From Kibdelosporangium aridum (GTDB lineage Bacteria; Actinomycetota; Actinomycetes; Mycobacteriales; Pseudonocardiaceae): a stretch of DNA of 64,000 nucleotides. This document shows positions 16,780 through 26,886 of the stretch, piece after piece. Every line of letters begins with the position of its first letter. The stretch's first letter is position 1. The translations under genes and the position numbers were made by a program. The notes below the pieces were generated by a model. The model saw only the letters and a list, made by a program, of their open reading frames with translations. It was not told the DNA's origin and did not search any database. The stretch spans positions 1 through 64,000 of the forward strand of contig NZ_FWXV01000009.1 in the NCBI RefSeq assembly GCF_900176515.1, read 5' to 3'.

Positions 16780-19700
16780 CTAAGACACCGGGGTGGTTCG
16801 ATCGCTGGCGATCTCTGCAGCCGAGAGCGTCCGGTTGTAGACCCGGACATCATCGATCAGCCCGGAGAAGTACTCACCCCAAATCAGGTTCCCGCCGATC
16901 CGAAGTGGATTCCCGGACACGGTCATGCTCTCGGCGCTAGGAGCCGTGGCAACCTGAACCCCGTTGACGTACAACCGAATAGTCGTAGCGTCATAAGTCA
17001 CGGCAAGGTGAGTCCACGTGTTGGCAGGCACGGCCGCCGTACCGTCAACAAACCGGTCATCCGCGCCAACTCGCAGCCACGCCGAAGGGCGAGAACCCGC
17101 GTTGTCACTGTAAAGCCCGTACGACAGACCGTCAGGTCGTTCCTTCAACAACACTGTCCGCCAAGCGGCCCCGACGGACGACGGGCGAACCCAGGCCTCA
17201 AGTGTCATCCCGTTCGTGAGATCCAGCAGGTTCGAGTCCTCAATGGTCACGAGGTCGTTGACGCCGTCGAACGAAAGAGCCCCGCCGGTGTTCCCTGCGC
17301 CCCATGAGGCCCCGGCGATCGTCCCGTGATGCCCGTTGCCAGTCCGGTCATTCAACACCGAACCAGAGCCCTCGTTGAAGTTGTACGCGGCAACTGGCGG
17401 AGGAGGCCCGACGTTGTTGACCGTCACCGAAACCGCAGCCGACGTAGCCGAGTTGCCGACAGCATCCCGCGCCACCGCGGTGATCTGGTGCGGACCGTTG
17501 CCCACGGATCCGCTGTTCCAACTGAGCGTGTACGGAGCCGCGGTGTCCTCAACCCCGACATTGACACCGTCAACCCGGAACTGAACGCCAGCAACGCCAC
17601 CGGCGTCCGAAGCATTGGCCGTCACATTCACTGTCCCGGCGACGGTGGCGCCGTTCGCCGGAGCCGTGACCGAGACAGTAGGCGGAGTCGAGTCGCCAGT
17701 GACCGCGGCGGAAGCCTGATTCGAAGCAGCCGACGAGTTCCCTGAAGTGTCACGGGCGACGACCCGGTAGTAGTACGTCCCCGCGGCCAACCCGGTGTCC
17801 GTGAAGTTGGTCGTAGTCACGGTCGCGACCTTGTTGGCAGGGCTGGGAACGGACACCGGGTTGGCGAACCGGTGCACGTCATACCCGGAAACGCCCACGT
17901 TGTCCGTAGACGCGGCCCACGACAGCGCCACAGTCCCGACTCCGCCTGTGGCGGTCAGGCCCACAGGTGCCGTTGGCGGAACCCCGTCGCCGGCAACGGG
18001 AACGTCCTTGTTCGCCAGGACTTCAGCCGCGGACAGCGCCCGGTTGTAGACCCGGACGTCATCCATCTGCCCGGCGAAGTACTCGTTCCACAACAGGTTT
18101 CCGCCCAGCCGCAACGGCGACGTCGATGTGGTCATCGGCCCGGCGGCCGGAGCGGTGGCGACCTGTTCTCCGTTCACGTACAGCCGCAAGGTGGTTCCGT
18201 CGTAGGTCACCGTGAGATGCGACCACGCGTTGGCGGGCAATGCTGGCCCGTTGACGAACCGGTCTCCGCCAGAACTCGTGAACCAGGACGAGGAGTAGCC
18301 CGGCCCAGAGGAGTAGAGGCCGTAGGACAGATTGTCCGGACGTTCCTTCAGAATCACAGTCCGCCAGTCGGTCACTGCGGAAGGCCTGACCCATGCCTCC
18401 AATGTCATCGCGTTGGTCAACCGCAGGTCTGGAGCGTCCGCAATGGTCACCAGGTCGTCGACACCGTCAAACGACAGTGCACCACCGGTGTGCCCAGCGG
18501 CCCAGGCTGCCCCGGAGATCACCCCGTTGTGCCCCTTGCCAGTCCGGTCGATCAGCGCCGACCCAGCACCGTCGTCGAAGCTGTAGGCCGCCACCAGGGA
18601 AGGATCTCCGCCGGAGACCCGGGCGAAGTCGGCCCGATAGGTCGTATCGGTTGTCCCCACGAAGATGTCCTGAACCCGTGGCCCGCCGTGCGCCCAGTTC
18701 TGGAACTCGTACGTGTCCGCGCCGGCGACCTGAGTCTGTGCGGCGGACAGCGACAACCGGGATCCTTGAATTCCTTGCAGCGTGAACGGAGCCGGTCCGG
18801 ACTTGCCGCTCACCGAAGCCGTCAAGCCGGACGGGTTCGTCTCGATCGTCAAGGTGCTGACGCGAGGATCCAAGCGCTTGCTCGCCGTGGTCACCGCACC
18901 GGTCCGGTCTGCCGCGGTGAGACGCAACTCAAGGTAAGCGGGATACTCGTGATCGGGGGCGGGGAAGCTTCCACTGGCCACGCCAGGGAAACTCGTCAGC
19001 TGGTGCTGGTGGCAGTTGTCGATCGTCGGGCAGTGGTGCAGGACTACCTGCCAGTTCAGCGCCGACGCGGGCAGGGCGCCTTCCTCAGGATCCACCGCGG
19101 TCCCGCTGAAGTTGACCGTGTCCCCGACAGCCCAGGACGTGACCGGCGTATTGATGGTCACGTTGGGCGGAGTCGTCCCGGCGAAGACCCGCTTCGAAGC
19201 GACATCGCTCAATCCGGCTGGGTCGCTGACCCGCACGGAGACGTTGTACACCTTGGCGGTTGTATAAGTGCGGGAGATCGTGGCACCGGTGCCGTCGTTG
19301 AAGTTCCCGTCGCCGTCCAGGTCCCACGCGTACGACAGCGTCGCACCTTCAGGATCGTTCGACGCCGACGCGTTGAACGACACCGTCAAAGGCAGGTTGC
19401 CTTGGGCGGGCGAAGCCGTGATCGCGGCGACCGGAGGCTGGTTGCCGGAGTTGTACCGGAACCGCCGAACCTCGCCCGCCGCGATGTCCACATAGAACAG
19501 ATCGCCGTTCGGGCCGATCTTCAGGTCCACCGGGAAAGCGTTGTTCTTGAAGGCGATCCGGGTGGCCGGGTCCGGCACGCCGCCCGCTCCCGGGAACATC
19601 GTCCAGATGCAGCGCCTGCTGTAGTCGGCGAAGAACAACGCACCCTTGTACTGCGCGGGGTAGGAGTTACCGTTGTAGAAGGCCGCGCCGGACACTGCGG

Positions 19701-20856
19701 AACCGGTCGCGGTCTCACATCCGTCGCCCGGCACAACCGCATCACCGTGGTTGTACGTGTAGTGCGGGGGAGTGTTGGGCACGGCCCCGCTGTAGATCCG
19801 TTCACACATCGTCAAACCGAAGTTGTACCCGCCGGACCGCTGGTTGCCTTCCATGCACGGCCAGCCGAAGTTGTCGATCGAACCGTCGATCGGGTTGGTG
19901 ATCCGGTTGATCTCCTCCCAGGTTCCCCAGCCGACGTCCCCTGCGTAGATCTCGCTCGTCCCCGGCCGGAATGCGAACCGGAACGGGTTACGCAACCCGG
20001 CCGCCACAACCCGGCGCGCGTTCGCGTCGGGGCTGCTGATCATCGGGTTGCCGGGAGCGCCTTGTCCCGTGGTCGGGTCGATCCGGATGACGGTGCCGTC
20101 GAGCCCCATAGGGTCGCTCATGGTCTGGTAGTCCTGCGAGCGCAACGCGCCGCCTTCAGCGGTTGGCGCCGTCTGCGTACCGCCAACCGGAACAGGCGGG
20201 TCGCCGCACGGGTTCTTCGGGCTCCCGGCTTGTCCGTAGTCCGCCCAGTTGAAACTCGCGCCGTCACCGGCGCTGGCGTAGAGGTAGCCGTCCGGCCCGA
20301 ACTTCAGGTCACCGACCGAGTGGCTGGGGAACTGCTGGCACCAGTCCTCGATCAGGACGTGTTCGGCACCTGAGGCATCCAATCTGGACAAACGGCCCGA
20401 AATGACACAACCGTCACCGGTCGCGCCGGGCGGATTGGGACACGAGTCACTTGTGGCATTTGGCGTACCCCATCGCGGTGCTGTCGCACCGATAGCCGCG
20501 TCGTGTGCGTAAAGCACATACACCGACGGGTCGTTCGGGAAGCTTGGCGACAGCGCGAGACCCATCATGCCGCGGTCGAGTTCGTTGTAGACCTTCGTCC
20601 GCATGTCGGCGAACACGCTCGGCGTGGCGTCGCCGAGGCCGTCGAACACCTTGATGACACCGCTTTTCTCGGCGACGAAGACGCGGCCGTCCTCGCTGAA
20701 GTCCACCGACATCGGCTGTTCCAGGTTACGGAAGATGGTCTGCTCGGTGAACCCGGCCGGCAGTGCCGATGCCTGCGGCGCGGCCGTGGAGATGACCACG
20801 AGCGGCGCGAGACCGCAGACGAGCGTGATGGCAAGGGGTTTCCACTTTGGCCGCAT
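16780..20856 (-). CDS. Secreted PQQ-type sugar dehydrogenase with PKD, LamG, FN3 and Ig-like domains
   Basis: 1358-residue exported modular protein. After a signal peptide (about residues 1-32) comes a six-blade propeller of the soluble glucose/sorbosone dehydrogenase type (about 35-470), with the active-site-like block SHSVGDLKFGPDGYLY and AAGLRNPFRFAF. Then a PKD domain (about 475-560), an Ig-like and irregular region, LamG/concanavalin-like domain 1 (about 750-945), FN3 (about 955-1045), an Ig-like domain (about 1053-1150) and a second LamG (about 1154-1355). The propeller should oxidise a sugar with PQQ; the other domains probably bind polysaccharide. ATG at 20856 follows GGGGC. No PQQ synthesis genes are in the window. 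Confidence 0.88.
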   Translation of the reverse strand: MRPKWKPLAITLVCGLAPLVVISTAAPQASALPAGFTEQTIFRNLEQPMSVDFSEDGRVFVAEKSGVIKVFDGLGDATPSVFADMRTKVYNELDRGMMGLALSPSFPNDPSVYVLYAHDAAIGATAPRWGTPNATSDSCPNPPGATGDGCVISGRLSRLDASGAEHVLIEDWCQQFPSHSVGDLKFGPDGYLYASAGDGASFNWADYGQAGSPKNPCGDPPVPVGGTQTAPTAEGGALRSQDYQTMSDPMGLDGTVIRIDPTTGQGAPGNPMISSPDANARRVVAAGLRNPFRFAFRPGTSEIYAGDVGWGTWEEINRITNPIDGSIDNFGWPCMEGNQRSGGYNFGLTMCERIYSGAVPNTPPHYTYNHGDAVVPGDGCETATGSAVSGAAFYNGNSYPAQYKGALFFADYSRRCIWTMFPGAGGVPDPATRIAFKNNAFPVDLKIGPNGDLFYVDIAAGEVRRFRYNSGNQPPVAAITASPAQGNLPLTVSFNASASNDPEGATLSYAWDLDGDGNFNDGTGATISRTYTTAKVYNVSVRVSDPAGLSDVASKRVFAGTTPPNVTINTPVTSWAVGDTVNFSGTAVDPEEGALPASALNWQVVLHHCPTIDNCHQHQLTSFPGVASGSFPAPDHEYPAYLELRLTAADRTGAVTTASKRLDPRVSTLTIETNPSGLTASVSGKSGPAPFTLQGIQGSRLSLSAAQTQVAGADTYEFQNWAHGGPRVQDIFVGTTDTTYRADFARVSGGDPSLVAAYSFDDGAGSALIDRTGKGHNGVISGAAWAAGHTGGALSFDGVDDLVTIADAPDLRLTNAMTLEAWVRPSAVTDWRTVILKERPDNLSYGLYSSGPGYSSSWFTSSGGDRFVNGPALPANAWSHLTVTYDGTTLRLYVNGEQVATAPAAGPMTTSTSPLRLGGNLLWNEYFAGQMDDVRVYNRALSAAEVLANKDVPVAGDGVPPTAPVGLTATGGVGTVALSWAASTDNVGVSGYDVHRFANPVSVPSPANKVATVTTTNFTDTGLAAGTYYYRVVARDTSGNSSAASNQASAAVTGDSTPPTVSVTAPANGATVAGTVNVTANASDAGGVAGVQFRVDGVNVGVEDTAAPYTLSWNSGSVGNGPHQITAVARDAVGNSATSAAVSVTVNNVGPPPPVAAYNFNEGSGSVLNDRTGNGHHGTIAGASWGAGNTGGALSFDGVNDLVTIEDSNLLDLTNGMTLEAWVRPSSVGAAWRTVLLKERPDGLSYGLYSDNAGSRPSAWLRVGADDRFVDGTAAVPANTWTHLAVTYDATTIRLYVNGVQVATAPSAESMTVSGNPLRIGGNLIWGEYFSGLIDDVRVYNRTLSAAEIASDRTTPVS

Positions 20857-20917
20857 ACGCCCCTAACCGTTGATAACGCGGGTTTCGTTACGTGCCGGGA
20901 AAAACGAAAAACGGGAA

Positions 20918-21892
20918 CTAGATCCAGCCGCGTTTGGTGGCTTGCCAGATGAGCTGGATTCGGGTACGGACACCGGTGATCTTGATCAGGTCGTGTAACC
21001 GGCGTTGCACCGTTCGGGTGCTCAGGCCCAGTTGCGCGGCGATCGACTGATCGGTGAGACCAGCCAGGAGTAACGAGAGCAGCCGCATGTCACCCGCGGT
21101 CGGCTCCTCACCGGCGTGATCTTCGTCCAACTGCCCGGCGGCGCCGACCAGGATCGGTGTCGAGGACTGCCAGAGCGTCTCGAACAACGCGATCAGGGCG
21201 GCCAGCAAGCCGCTGGGGTGCAAGAGAATCGCGGTGGTCTCGTCACCCGGCTCCGCGTCGATCACCGGGACGATCGCCAGGTCGTCATCGCCGATGACCA
21301 GCTTCAGCGGCAGGTCGGCCGCGATACGTGCCTCCTCGCCACGGGAAACGGCGTCTGAGACCTCGTACGGATCTCCTGGCAGCAAAAGCAGTTCGCGGTC
21401 GTAGATGACCCGGAACCGGACCCCTTCGGCGAGCGCGTCGTACTCAGCGTCATTGTCCTGCGCGGAAACCGCCACGACTGGCGGCTTGACGAGGCCGCGC
21501 ACCTCCTTGCGGGCATTGCGCTGCAACTGGTCCACACGCTGTGCGATCGCTTTGGCGCCGTGCACCACTTCCACGAACCCGGATGGGTCAGCGCGGCTTC
21601 GATACTCGTTGGTAAGCAAGGTGATCCGGGCCCGGATCTCACGCAGTTCCTGCTCCCTGCTCTGCACGAGCGGGCCGAAAGCAAGGTCCGGAGGGGCAGG
21701 TCTGTACCGCCTTTCCGGGCCGGGCATGACGGTGGCCATGCCCCGGGTTTCCAGCGACAGCAGCAGTTGCGCCGCCTGCAGGGGATCGATCGCCAGATCT
21801 TCGGCAAGTTCAAGGTCGGTGGCCGCGGACAGTCGCAGCAAAGCGCGGTAGGCGGTTTCCTCGGTGGCGGTCAGGCTTGCGACGTCATGCAT
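20918..21892 (-). CDS. TrmB/LuxR-type transcriptional regulator
   Basis: 324 residues. The N-terminus is a winged-helix of TrmB type (LTATEETAYRALLRLSAATD then LQAAQLLLSLETRGM), followed by an effector-like middle domain with acidic patches. The C-terminus is a LuxR helix-turn-helix (LLAGLTDQSIAAQLGLSTRT to VQRRLHDLIKITGV). Such proteins are numerous in actinomycetes, usually beside exported enzymes or secondary metabolism. It sits between the exported sugar dehydrogenase (same strand, 61 bases apart) and the divergent subtilase, and may control one or both. The ligand is unknown. Confidence 0.8.
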   Translation of the reverse strand: MHDVASLTATEETAYRALLRLSAATDLELAEDLAIDPLQAAQLLLSLETRGMATVMPGPERRYRPAPPDLAFGPLVQSREQELREIRARITLLTNEYRSRADPSGFVEVVHGAKAIAQRVDQLQRNARKEVRGLVKPPVVAVSAQDNDAEYDALAEGVRFRVIYDRELLLLPGDPYEVSDAVSRGEEARIAADLPLKLVIGDDDLAIVPVIDAEPGDETTAILLHPSGLLAALIALFETLWQSSTPILVGAAGQLDEDHAGEEPTAGDMRLLSLLLAGLTDQSIAAQLGLSTRTVQRRLHDLIKITGVRTRIQLIWQATKRGWI

Positions 21893-22163
21893 GCGACCCC
21901 CTTGTTGGTTCTTTTCCTGCTACTTCGTTTCTCCGCCGGAAAACGTGACGGAATCACGCCATGTCATCAGTCCGCCACCGTCAGGCATGGAGCGCAGCGT
22001 ATCCGACTGCACACAATCCGAAGATCCCTCCGTGTTACGTCTTGGCGATCGATGGGGGTGAATGTCCTTCTCGGAGGGCCGAAAAGTGTTTTGACGGCCG
22101 TGCTTTGCGCCGAGCGGCCCAATGTCGCGGCCCATTCGCGGATTGCCGCGAGACAGGAGCGCT
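21893..22163. promoter_or_regulatory. Divergent promoter region of the regulator and subtilase genes
   Basis: 271 bases, clearly less GC-rich than the flanking genes, as expected for promoters. A TTGACG word near 22091 could be a -35 box for the subtilase gene, but no matching -10 is evident. The subtilase ribosome-binding site is AGGAG, five bases before its ATG. No clear operator is seen. Confidence 0.4.
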
Positions 22164-25100
22164 ATGTCCACGCGTAGACGGAGCGGCGGGTTACTCAGGG
22201 CGGCTTTGGTCGCAGTGCTCGCTTTCGTCCTTGCGACTGTGTATTCGAGTCATGCAACGGGTTCCGCTGGTCCGAACAGCGGAACTTCGGCGGCCGGACA
22301 GGTCAACCCGGCGTCCAAGATTGACAGTGCTGTCACGAAATCACTGACAGCGGCCGGTTCCATCACCTTCTTCGTCGAACTGGCCTCGCGGGCCAACCTC
22401 AGCGCGGTGTCCTCGACCGGCAGGGCGGGCACCCAGCGGACCGCGGATGTGTTCGCCACGTTGACATCCCACGCGGACCAGACCCAGGCCGGGCTGAGGG
22501 AACTGCTCACCTCCCGGGGCGCGGAGTTCACCCCGTTCTGGATCGTCAACACCATCAAGGTCACTGGGGACGCCGCGCTGGTCGACGAGATCGCCGCGCG
22601 GCCCGAGGTCAAGCAGATCCTGCCCGAGCGGTCCTACGAGCTGCCGCAGCCGACGCCCGCCGAGGAGCTGGCGCAGATCAACGCGGTGGAGTGGAACATC
22701 GACCGGGTACGGGCCAACAAGGTCTGGAGCGACTTCTCGGTCCGGGGCGAGAACGTCGTCGTGGCCAACATCGACACCGGCGTCCAGTACACGCATCCCG
22801 CTCTGGTTGGGAAGTATCGCGGGAACAAGGGCGACGGCACCTTCGACCACAACTACAACTGGCACGACCCGTCCAAGGTCTGCGGCAACCCGTCGCTCGC
22901 GCCGTGTGACAACAACAACCACGGTACGCACACGATGGGCACCATGGTCGGTGACGACGGTGGCGCCAACCAGGTCGGTGTCGCGCCGAACGCCAAGTGG
23001 ATCGCGGCCAAGGGCTGCGAGGCCAGCAGCTGCTCCAACACCGCGCTGCTGTCCTCCGGCCAGTTCATCGTGGCGCCGACCGACCTGAATGGACAGAACC
23101 CACGGCCGGACCTCGCACCGGACGTCGTGAACAACTCCTGGGGCGGTGGCGGCAACAACCCGTGGTACCAGGCGACGGTGGACGCCTGGGTCGCCGCGGG
23201 CATCTTCCCGGCGTTCTCCAACGGCAACAGCGGTGCGCTGGGCTGCAACAGCTCTGGCTCACCGGGTGACTACGCCGTGTCCTATTCGGCCGGTGCGTTC
23301 GACGTCAACAACGCCATCGCGTCGTTCTCCTCGCGTGGCCCGGGTGCGGGCGGCTTGATCAAGCCGAACATCGCCGCGCCGGGTGTCGCGGTCCGCTCGT
23401 CCATCACCAACAACGGTTATGGCTCGTTCAACGGGACATCGATGGCCTCGCCGCACGTGGCCGGTGTGGTCGCACTGATCTGGTCGGCGTCCCCTGCCCT
23501 CGCGGGCGACATCAACGCCACCAAGGCGTTGCTGAACCAGACCGCCGTGGACACGGACAGCGCCCAATGCGGTGGTACCCCGCAGAACAACAACGTCTGG
23601 GGCGAAGGCAAGCTGGACGCGTTCGCGTCGGTCGAGTCCGCGCCGCGCGGTCCGACAGGTGCCATCGCGGGCACGGTCGTCAGCGGCGGCAAGCCCGCGG
23701 ACGGTGTGAAGATCGAGATCAGCGGCCCGGCCACGGTGGTCAAGACCACTGGTGCGGACGGCAAGTTCACCCTCGACCGGGCCCCTGTCGGCAGCTACAC
23801 GGTCAAGGCCAGCAAGTTCGGCCTGGTGACCAAGGAGCAGAAGATCGTCGTGGAGGAAGGCAAGACGGTCGCGGCCGACTTCGACCTCGCCGCCGCGCCG
23901 AGCTTCACGATCAAGGGCGTGGTCAAGGCTCCGGACGGCTCGGCTCTCGGCGCCGCCGAGGTCTCCGTGGCCAACACCCCGGTGGCCGCGGTGAAGACCG
24001 ATCCCGCCGGTGCGTACACGCTCAGCGTTCCCGCTGGGACCTACGAGGTTGTCGCGGACTACGGCCGTTGGCTGCAGCCGCAACGCAAGAGCGTCAACGT
24101 CAGCGGAAACGTGACCGCGGACTTCTCGCTCGAACCCAAGGTCGACGCTTACGGCTACACGCCACGGCATGTCGCGCCGTCCTGGGTCGCCGCGTCGACC
24201 GCGCTGTCGCTGACCGGTGACAACGCGTCGGCGAACGTCACCTTGCCGTTCCCGGTTACGTTCTACGGCAAGACATACAAGACCGCAGCCGTGCACACCG
24301 ACGGTTACCTCGCGTTCGCGGGTGTCGGTGCGCCTGGTGGCGCGATCCCGGCACCGGCCGCCCCGAACGGCGCGATCTACGCCTTCTGGGACGACCTGGT
24401 CGTGGACGCGCAGGCGAGCGTGCGTACGCAGACCGAAGGTGCCGCGCCGAACCGCCGGTTCATTGTGGAATGGCGGGACGTGACGGTGAAGTCGGCGCCG
24501 GGCAGCCGCCTGTCCGTCGAGTTGATCCTGACCGAGGGCGGCCGTCTTCAGCTGCAGTACCAGGGCATCGACCCGTCCAACCCGGCTGAGTCCGGCGCGG
24601 GCGCCACAGTCGGCCTTGAGAACGAGACCGGCACGGTCGCGTTGCCGTACTCGGTGAAGAAGGCCTACCTGGCCGACACCACCGCCATTTCGGCGCGGGT
24701 GCCGAACACCGGTCTGGTCCGCGGCACGATCATCGACGCCAACGACAAGCAGCCGATCGCCGGCGGCTCGGTGGCGTTGCAGCGCTCGGGCAAGACCGTG
24801 AACGCGGTGTCCGACTCGACCGGGTTCTTCCAGGCCGAGGTCGCTCTGGGCAGCTTCACCGTCGTGACGAGCCAGCGTGGCTACGAGACCGATCGGGCCA
24901 ACCTCACTGTCGGCTCTGAAGGCACTGTCCTGGTCAAGGACTTCGCCCTGCGGACACCGGCTTTCGAGGCGAACCCGTCGGCGCTGGAAGTCATCGTGCC
25001 CGCGGGGGAGACCCGCAACCGCACGGTGACCATCCGCAACTCCGGGTCCGCCACCGGAGCCTGGGAGTTCAAGGAGGTCAGCGGCGGCACGACCGGTGAG

Positions 25101-26612
25101 CCGGAGGCACAGGCCAAGGGCTTGGTGGCGAAGGCAAAGGCACAGGGCGTGAAGGGTTACGACCCGAACGCCCGTACCACGGTCGGCCTGGACACCGCGG
25201 ACGTCAGCAAGGCGGCGGCACCGCTGTCGCCGGGTGACTCGCTGAAGTCGTTCCCGCTCAACGAACTCACCAAGGGCTGGGGCGCGGGCTTCAGTTCGGG
25301 CAACGTATGGGTGTCCGACGCGAGTGCGACGACCTCCGGCGCGGTCGCGCGGTACGGCACCGACGGCGCATTCGGCCAGACCTTCCCGTCGAACTTCGGC
25401 GGGTGGCCGGGCGACTTGGCGTTCGTGCCCAGCCGCAACCTCGTCTGCCAGGTCACTGTCGGCGGGGACAACGCGATCAAGTGCCTCAACCCGCAGACCG
25501 GTGCGCTGGTCAGCAGCATCACCGGCAGCCCGTGGACCTCGATCTCGCAGCGTGGTCTGGCGTACCGGGCCGACGATGACACGTTCTACATCGGCGGCTG
25601 GAACGAGGGCACGATCTACAAGGTCAAGGGTCTGTCCTATCCGGACCCGGGTGCGCTGGTCAGCAGCTGCCGTCCGGCGGCGAGCCTGACTGCGATCTCC
25701 GGCCTGGCGTACTCACCGCGCGGTGTGCTGTGGGTCGCGACGAACTCGTCGACCGACACGATCGCCGCGCTGAACCCGGACACCTGTGCCCAGGTGGCCA
25801 CGGTTCCCGACCCGGACGCGACGACGACGTTCTCCGGTGCCGGTCTTGAACTCGACGAGACCGGGAACCTGTGGGTGATCTCGCAGTCGTCGGCGGGCAA
25901 GAGCAAGGCGACGCTGATCGAGTCCCCGATCCCGAGCTTCGCCGATGTCCCGTGGCTGTCGCAGAGTGCCGTGACGGGCACCCTCGCGGCGGGTGTGGGA
26001 CAGCAGATCGAGGTCAGCATCGACGCGACCAACCTCAAGCCGGGCGTGCACGGCGCGAGCATCTTCCTGGTGACGAACTCGGCCAAGCGGTCGACGATCA
26101 CCATCCCGGTGAAGGTGATCGTGCCCAAGGCCCGGATCGGCGTCGACGCCGGTGGTAGTGGCGGTGTGGACGCGCTCGGCGACACCTGGAGCCCGGATCA
26201 GGCGTACTCCACCGGTGGCCTCGGCTGGCTCGGCCAGTCGTCCAAGCCGGTGAGCACGACCGAGGCGATCTCCGGAACGTCCGAGCAGTCGCTGTACCAG
26301 ACCCAACGGGAAGGCGCGTACGAGTACCGCTTCGACGGGCTGGCCAAGGGCGTCTACCAGGTCGAGCTGAACTACGCCGAGCTCGGCTGGACCGACCCGA
26401 ACGCCAGGCTGTTCGACGTCATCATCGAGGGCAGGCTCGTCACGCCCGCGCTGGACGTCGCCGGTGAGGTCGGCGGGTTCGCGGCCCTGGCCACTTCGCA
26501 GTTCGTCCAAGTGGACGACGGTCAGCTCAACGTCCGGTTCGTGACACGGGCGGGTGCGCCGATCGTCAACGGGGTGCGAGTGACCGAACGGCCTGATCGC
26601 ACTACTCCGTAA
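22164..26612 (+). CDS. Large secreted subtilisin-like protease (S8) with accessory domains
   Basis: 1482 residues. A signal peptide (ALVAVLAFVLATVYSSHATG) is followed by an I9-like prodomain and an S8 catalytic domain with Asp about 204 (NIDTGVQYTHP), His about 253 (NNNHGTHTMG) and Ser about 426 (NGTSMASPHVAG). Then come carboxypeptidase-regulatory-like domains (about 495, 582 and 850), a nidogen-like segment near 684 (LPFPVTFYGKTYKTAAVHTD), a beta-propeller-like part (about 1030-1260) and a C-terminal malectin-like sugar-binding domain (about 1322-1480). The chosen ATG has AGGAG upstream and starts the signal peptide; an in-frame ATG at 22122 is unlikely. Probably digests complex glycoprotein-rich material outside the cell. 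Confidence 0.9.
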   Translation: MSTRRRSGGLLRAALVAVLAFVLATVYSSHATGSAGPNSGTSAAGQVNPASKIDSAVTKSLTAAGSITFFVELASRANLSAVSSTGRAGTQRTADVFATLTSHADQTQAGLRELLTSRGAEFTPFWIVNTIKVTGDAALVDEIAARPEVKQILPERSYELPQPTPAEELAQINAVEWNIDRVRANKVWSDFSVRGENVVVANIDTGVQYTHPALVGKYRGNKGDGTFDHNYNWHDPSKVCGNPSLAPCDNNNHGTHTMGTMVGDDGGANQVGVAPNAKWIAAKGCEASSCSNTALLSSGQFIVAPTDLNGQNPRPDLAPDVVNNSWGGGGNNPWYQATVDAWVAAGIFPAFSNGNSGALGCNSSGSPGDYAVSYSAGAFDVNNAIASFSSRGPGAGGLIKPNIAAPGVAVRSSITNNGYGSFNGTSMASPHVAGVVALIWSASPALAGDINATKALLNQTAVDTDSAQCGGTPQNNNVWGEGKLDAFASVESAPRGPTGAIAGTVVSGGKPADGVKIEISGPATVVKTTGADGKFTLDRAPVGSYTVKASKFGLVTKEQKIVVEEGKTVAADFDLAAAPSFTIKGVVKAPDGSALGAAEVSVANTPVAAVKTDPAGAYTLSVPAGTYEVVADYGRWLQPQRKSVNVSGNVTADFSLEPKVDAYGYTPRHVAPSWVAASTALSLTGDNASANVTLPFPVTFYGKTYKTAAVHTDGYLAFAGVGAPGGAIPAPAAPNGAIYAFWDDLVVDAQASVRTQTEGAAPNRRFIVEWRDVTVKSAPGSRLSVELILTEGGRLQLQYQGIDPSNPAESGAGATVGLENETGTVALPYSVKKAYLADTTAISARVPNTGLVRGTIIDANDKQPIAGGSVALQRSGKTVNAVSDSTGFFQAEVALGSFTVVTSQRGYETDRANLTVGSEGTVLVKDFALRTPAFEANPSALEVIVPAGETRNRTVTIRNSGSATGAWEFKEVSGGTTGEPEAQAKGLVAKAKAQGVKGYDPNARTTVGLDTADVSKAAAPLSPGDSLKSFPLNELTKGWGAGFSSGNVWVSDASATTSGAVARYGTDGAFGQTFPSNFGGWPGDLAFVPSRNLVCQVTVGGDNAIKCLNPQTGALVSSITGSPWTSISQRGLAYRADDDTFYIGGWNEGTIYKVKGLSYPDPGALVSSCRPAASLTAISGLAYSPRGVLWVATNSSTDTIAALNPDTCAQVATVPDPDATTTFSGAGLELDETGNLWVISQSSAGKSKATLIESPIPSFADVPWLSQSAVTGTLAAGVGQQIEVSIDATNLKPGVHGASIFLVTNSAKRSTITIPVKVIVPKARIGVDAGGSGGVDALGDTWSPDQAYSTGGLGWLGQSSKPVSTTEAISGTSEQSLYQTQREGAYEYRFDGLAKGVYQVELNYAELGWTDPNARLFDVIIEGRLVTPALDVAGEVGGFAALATSQFVQVDDGQLNVRFVTRAGAPIVNGVRVTERPDRTTP

Positions 26613-26627
26613 CGCTGATTGCTGAAG

Positions 26628-26662
26628 GTGGCCCTTGCCCGGCATGATCGGGCAAGGGCCAC
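26628..26662 (+). terminator. Terminator after the subtilase gene
   Basis: A perfect 13-bp stem GTGGCCCTTGCCC/GGGCAAGGGCCAC with a 9-base loop starts 15 bases after the stop codon and is followed by TCTTCG. Confidence 0.8.
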
Positions 26663-26754
26663 TCTTCGCTGCTGTGGTGAGGTGGAAGTGTTACAGGACA
26701 CGGACATCACCGCGATCGCCGGCAACGATGCCGTCCAGCTTTCGCTGGAGCCGC

Positions 26755-26886
26755 CGGGAGTACAAAAGCGTTCTCGCCGCGCGGCGCGAGCTGCTGGGTG
26801 ACGACCATCCCGACACGGTCGCCACCCGCCACTCACTGGACCGGCTGCGCCAGGGCGGGGTGGTCGCCGCCAGCCATCTGGTGTGA
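26755..26886 (+). pseudogene. Fragment of a tetratricopeptide-repeat protein
   Basis: The last 43 codons of a short frame read EYKSVLAARRELLGDDHPDT followed by VATRHSLDRLR. That is an almost perfect TPR_10/TPR_12 helix pair, as found in NB-ARC/TPR regulators of actinomycetes. Upstream of 26755 the frame has no TPR character and no good start, so only the tail of a gene remains. The TGA at 26884 abuts the Eis-like gene stop. It is probably a relic of a lost TPR regulator. Confidence 0.6.

Noticed and set aside
17872-20373. 833-codon plus-strand frame over the sugar dehydrogenase gene
   Set aside because: Shadow frame; the minus-strand protein has clear domains throughout.
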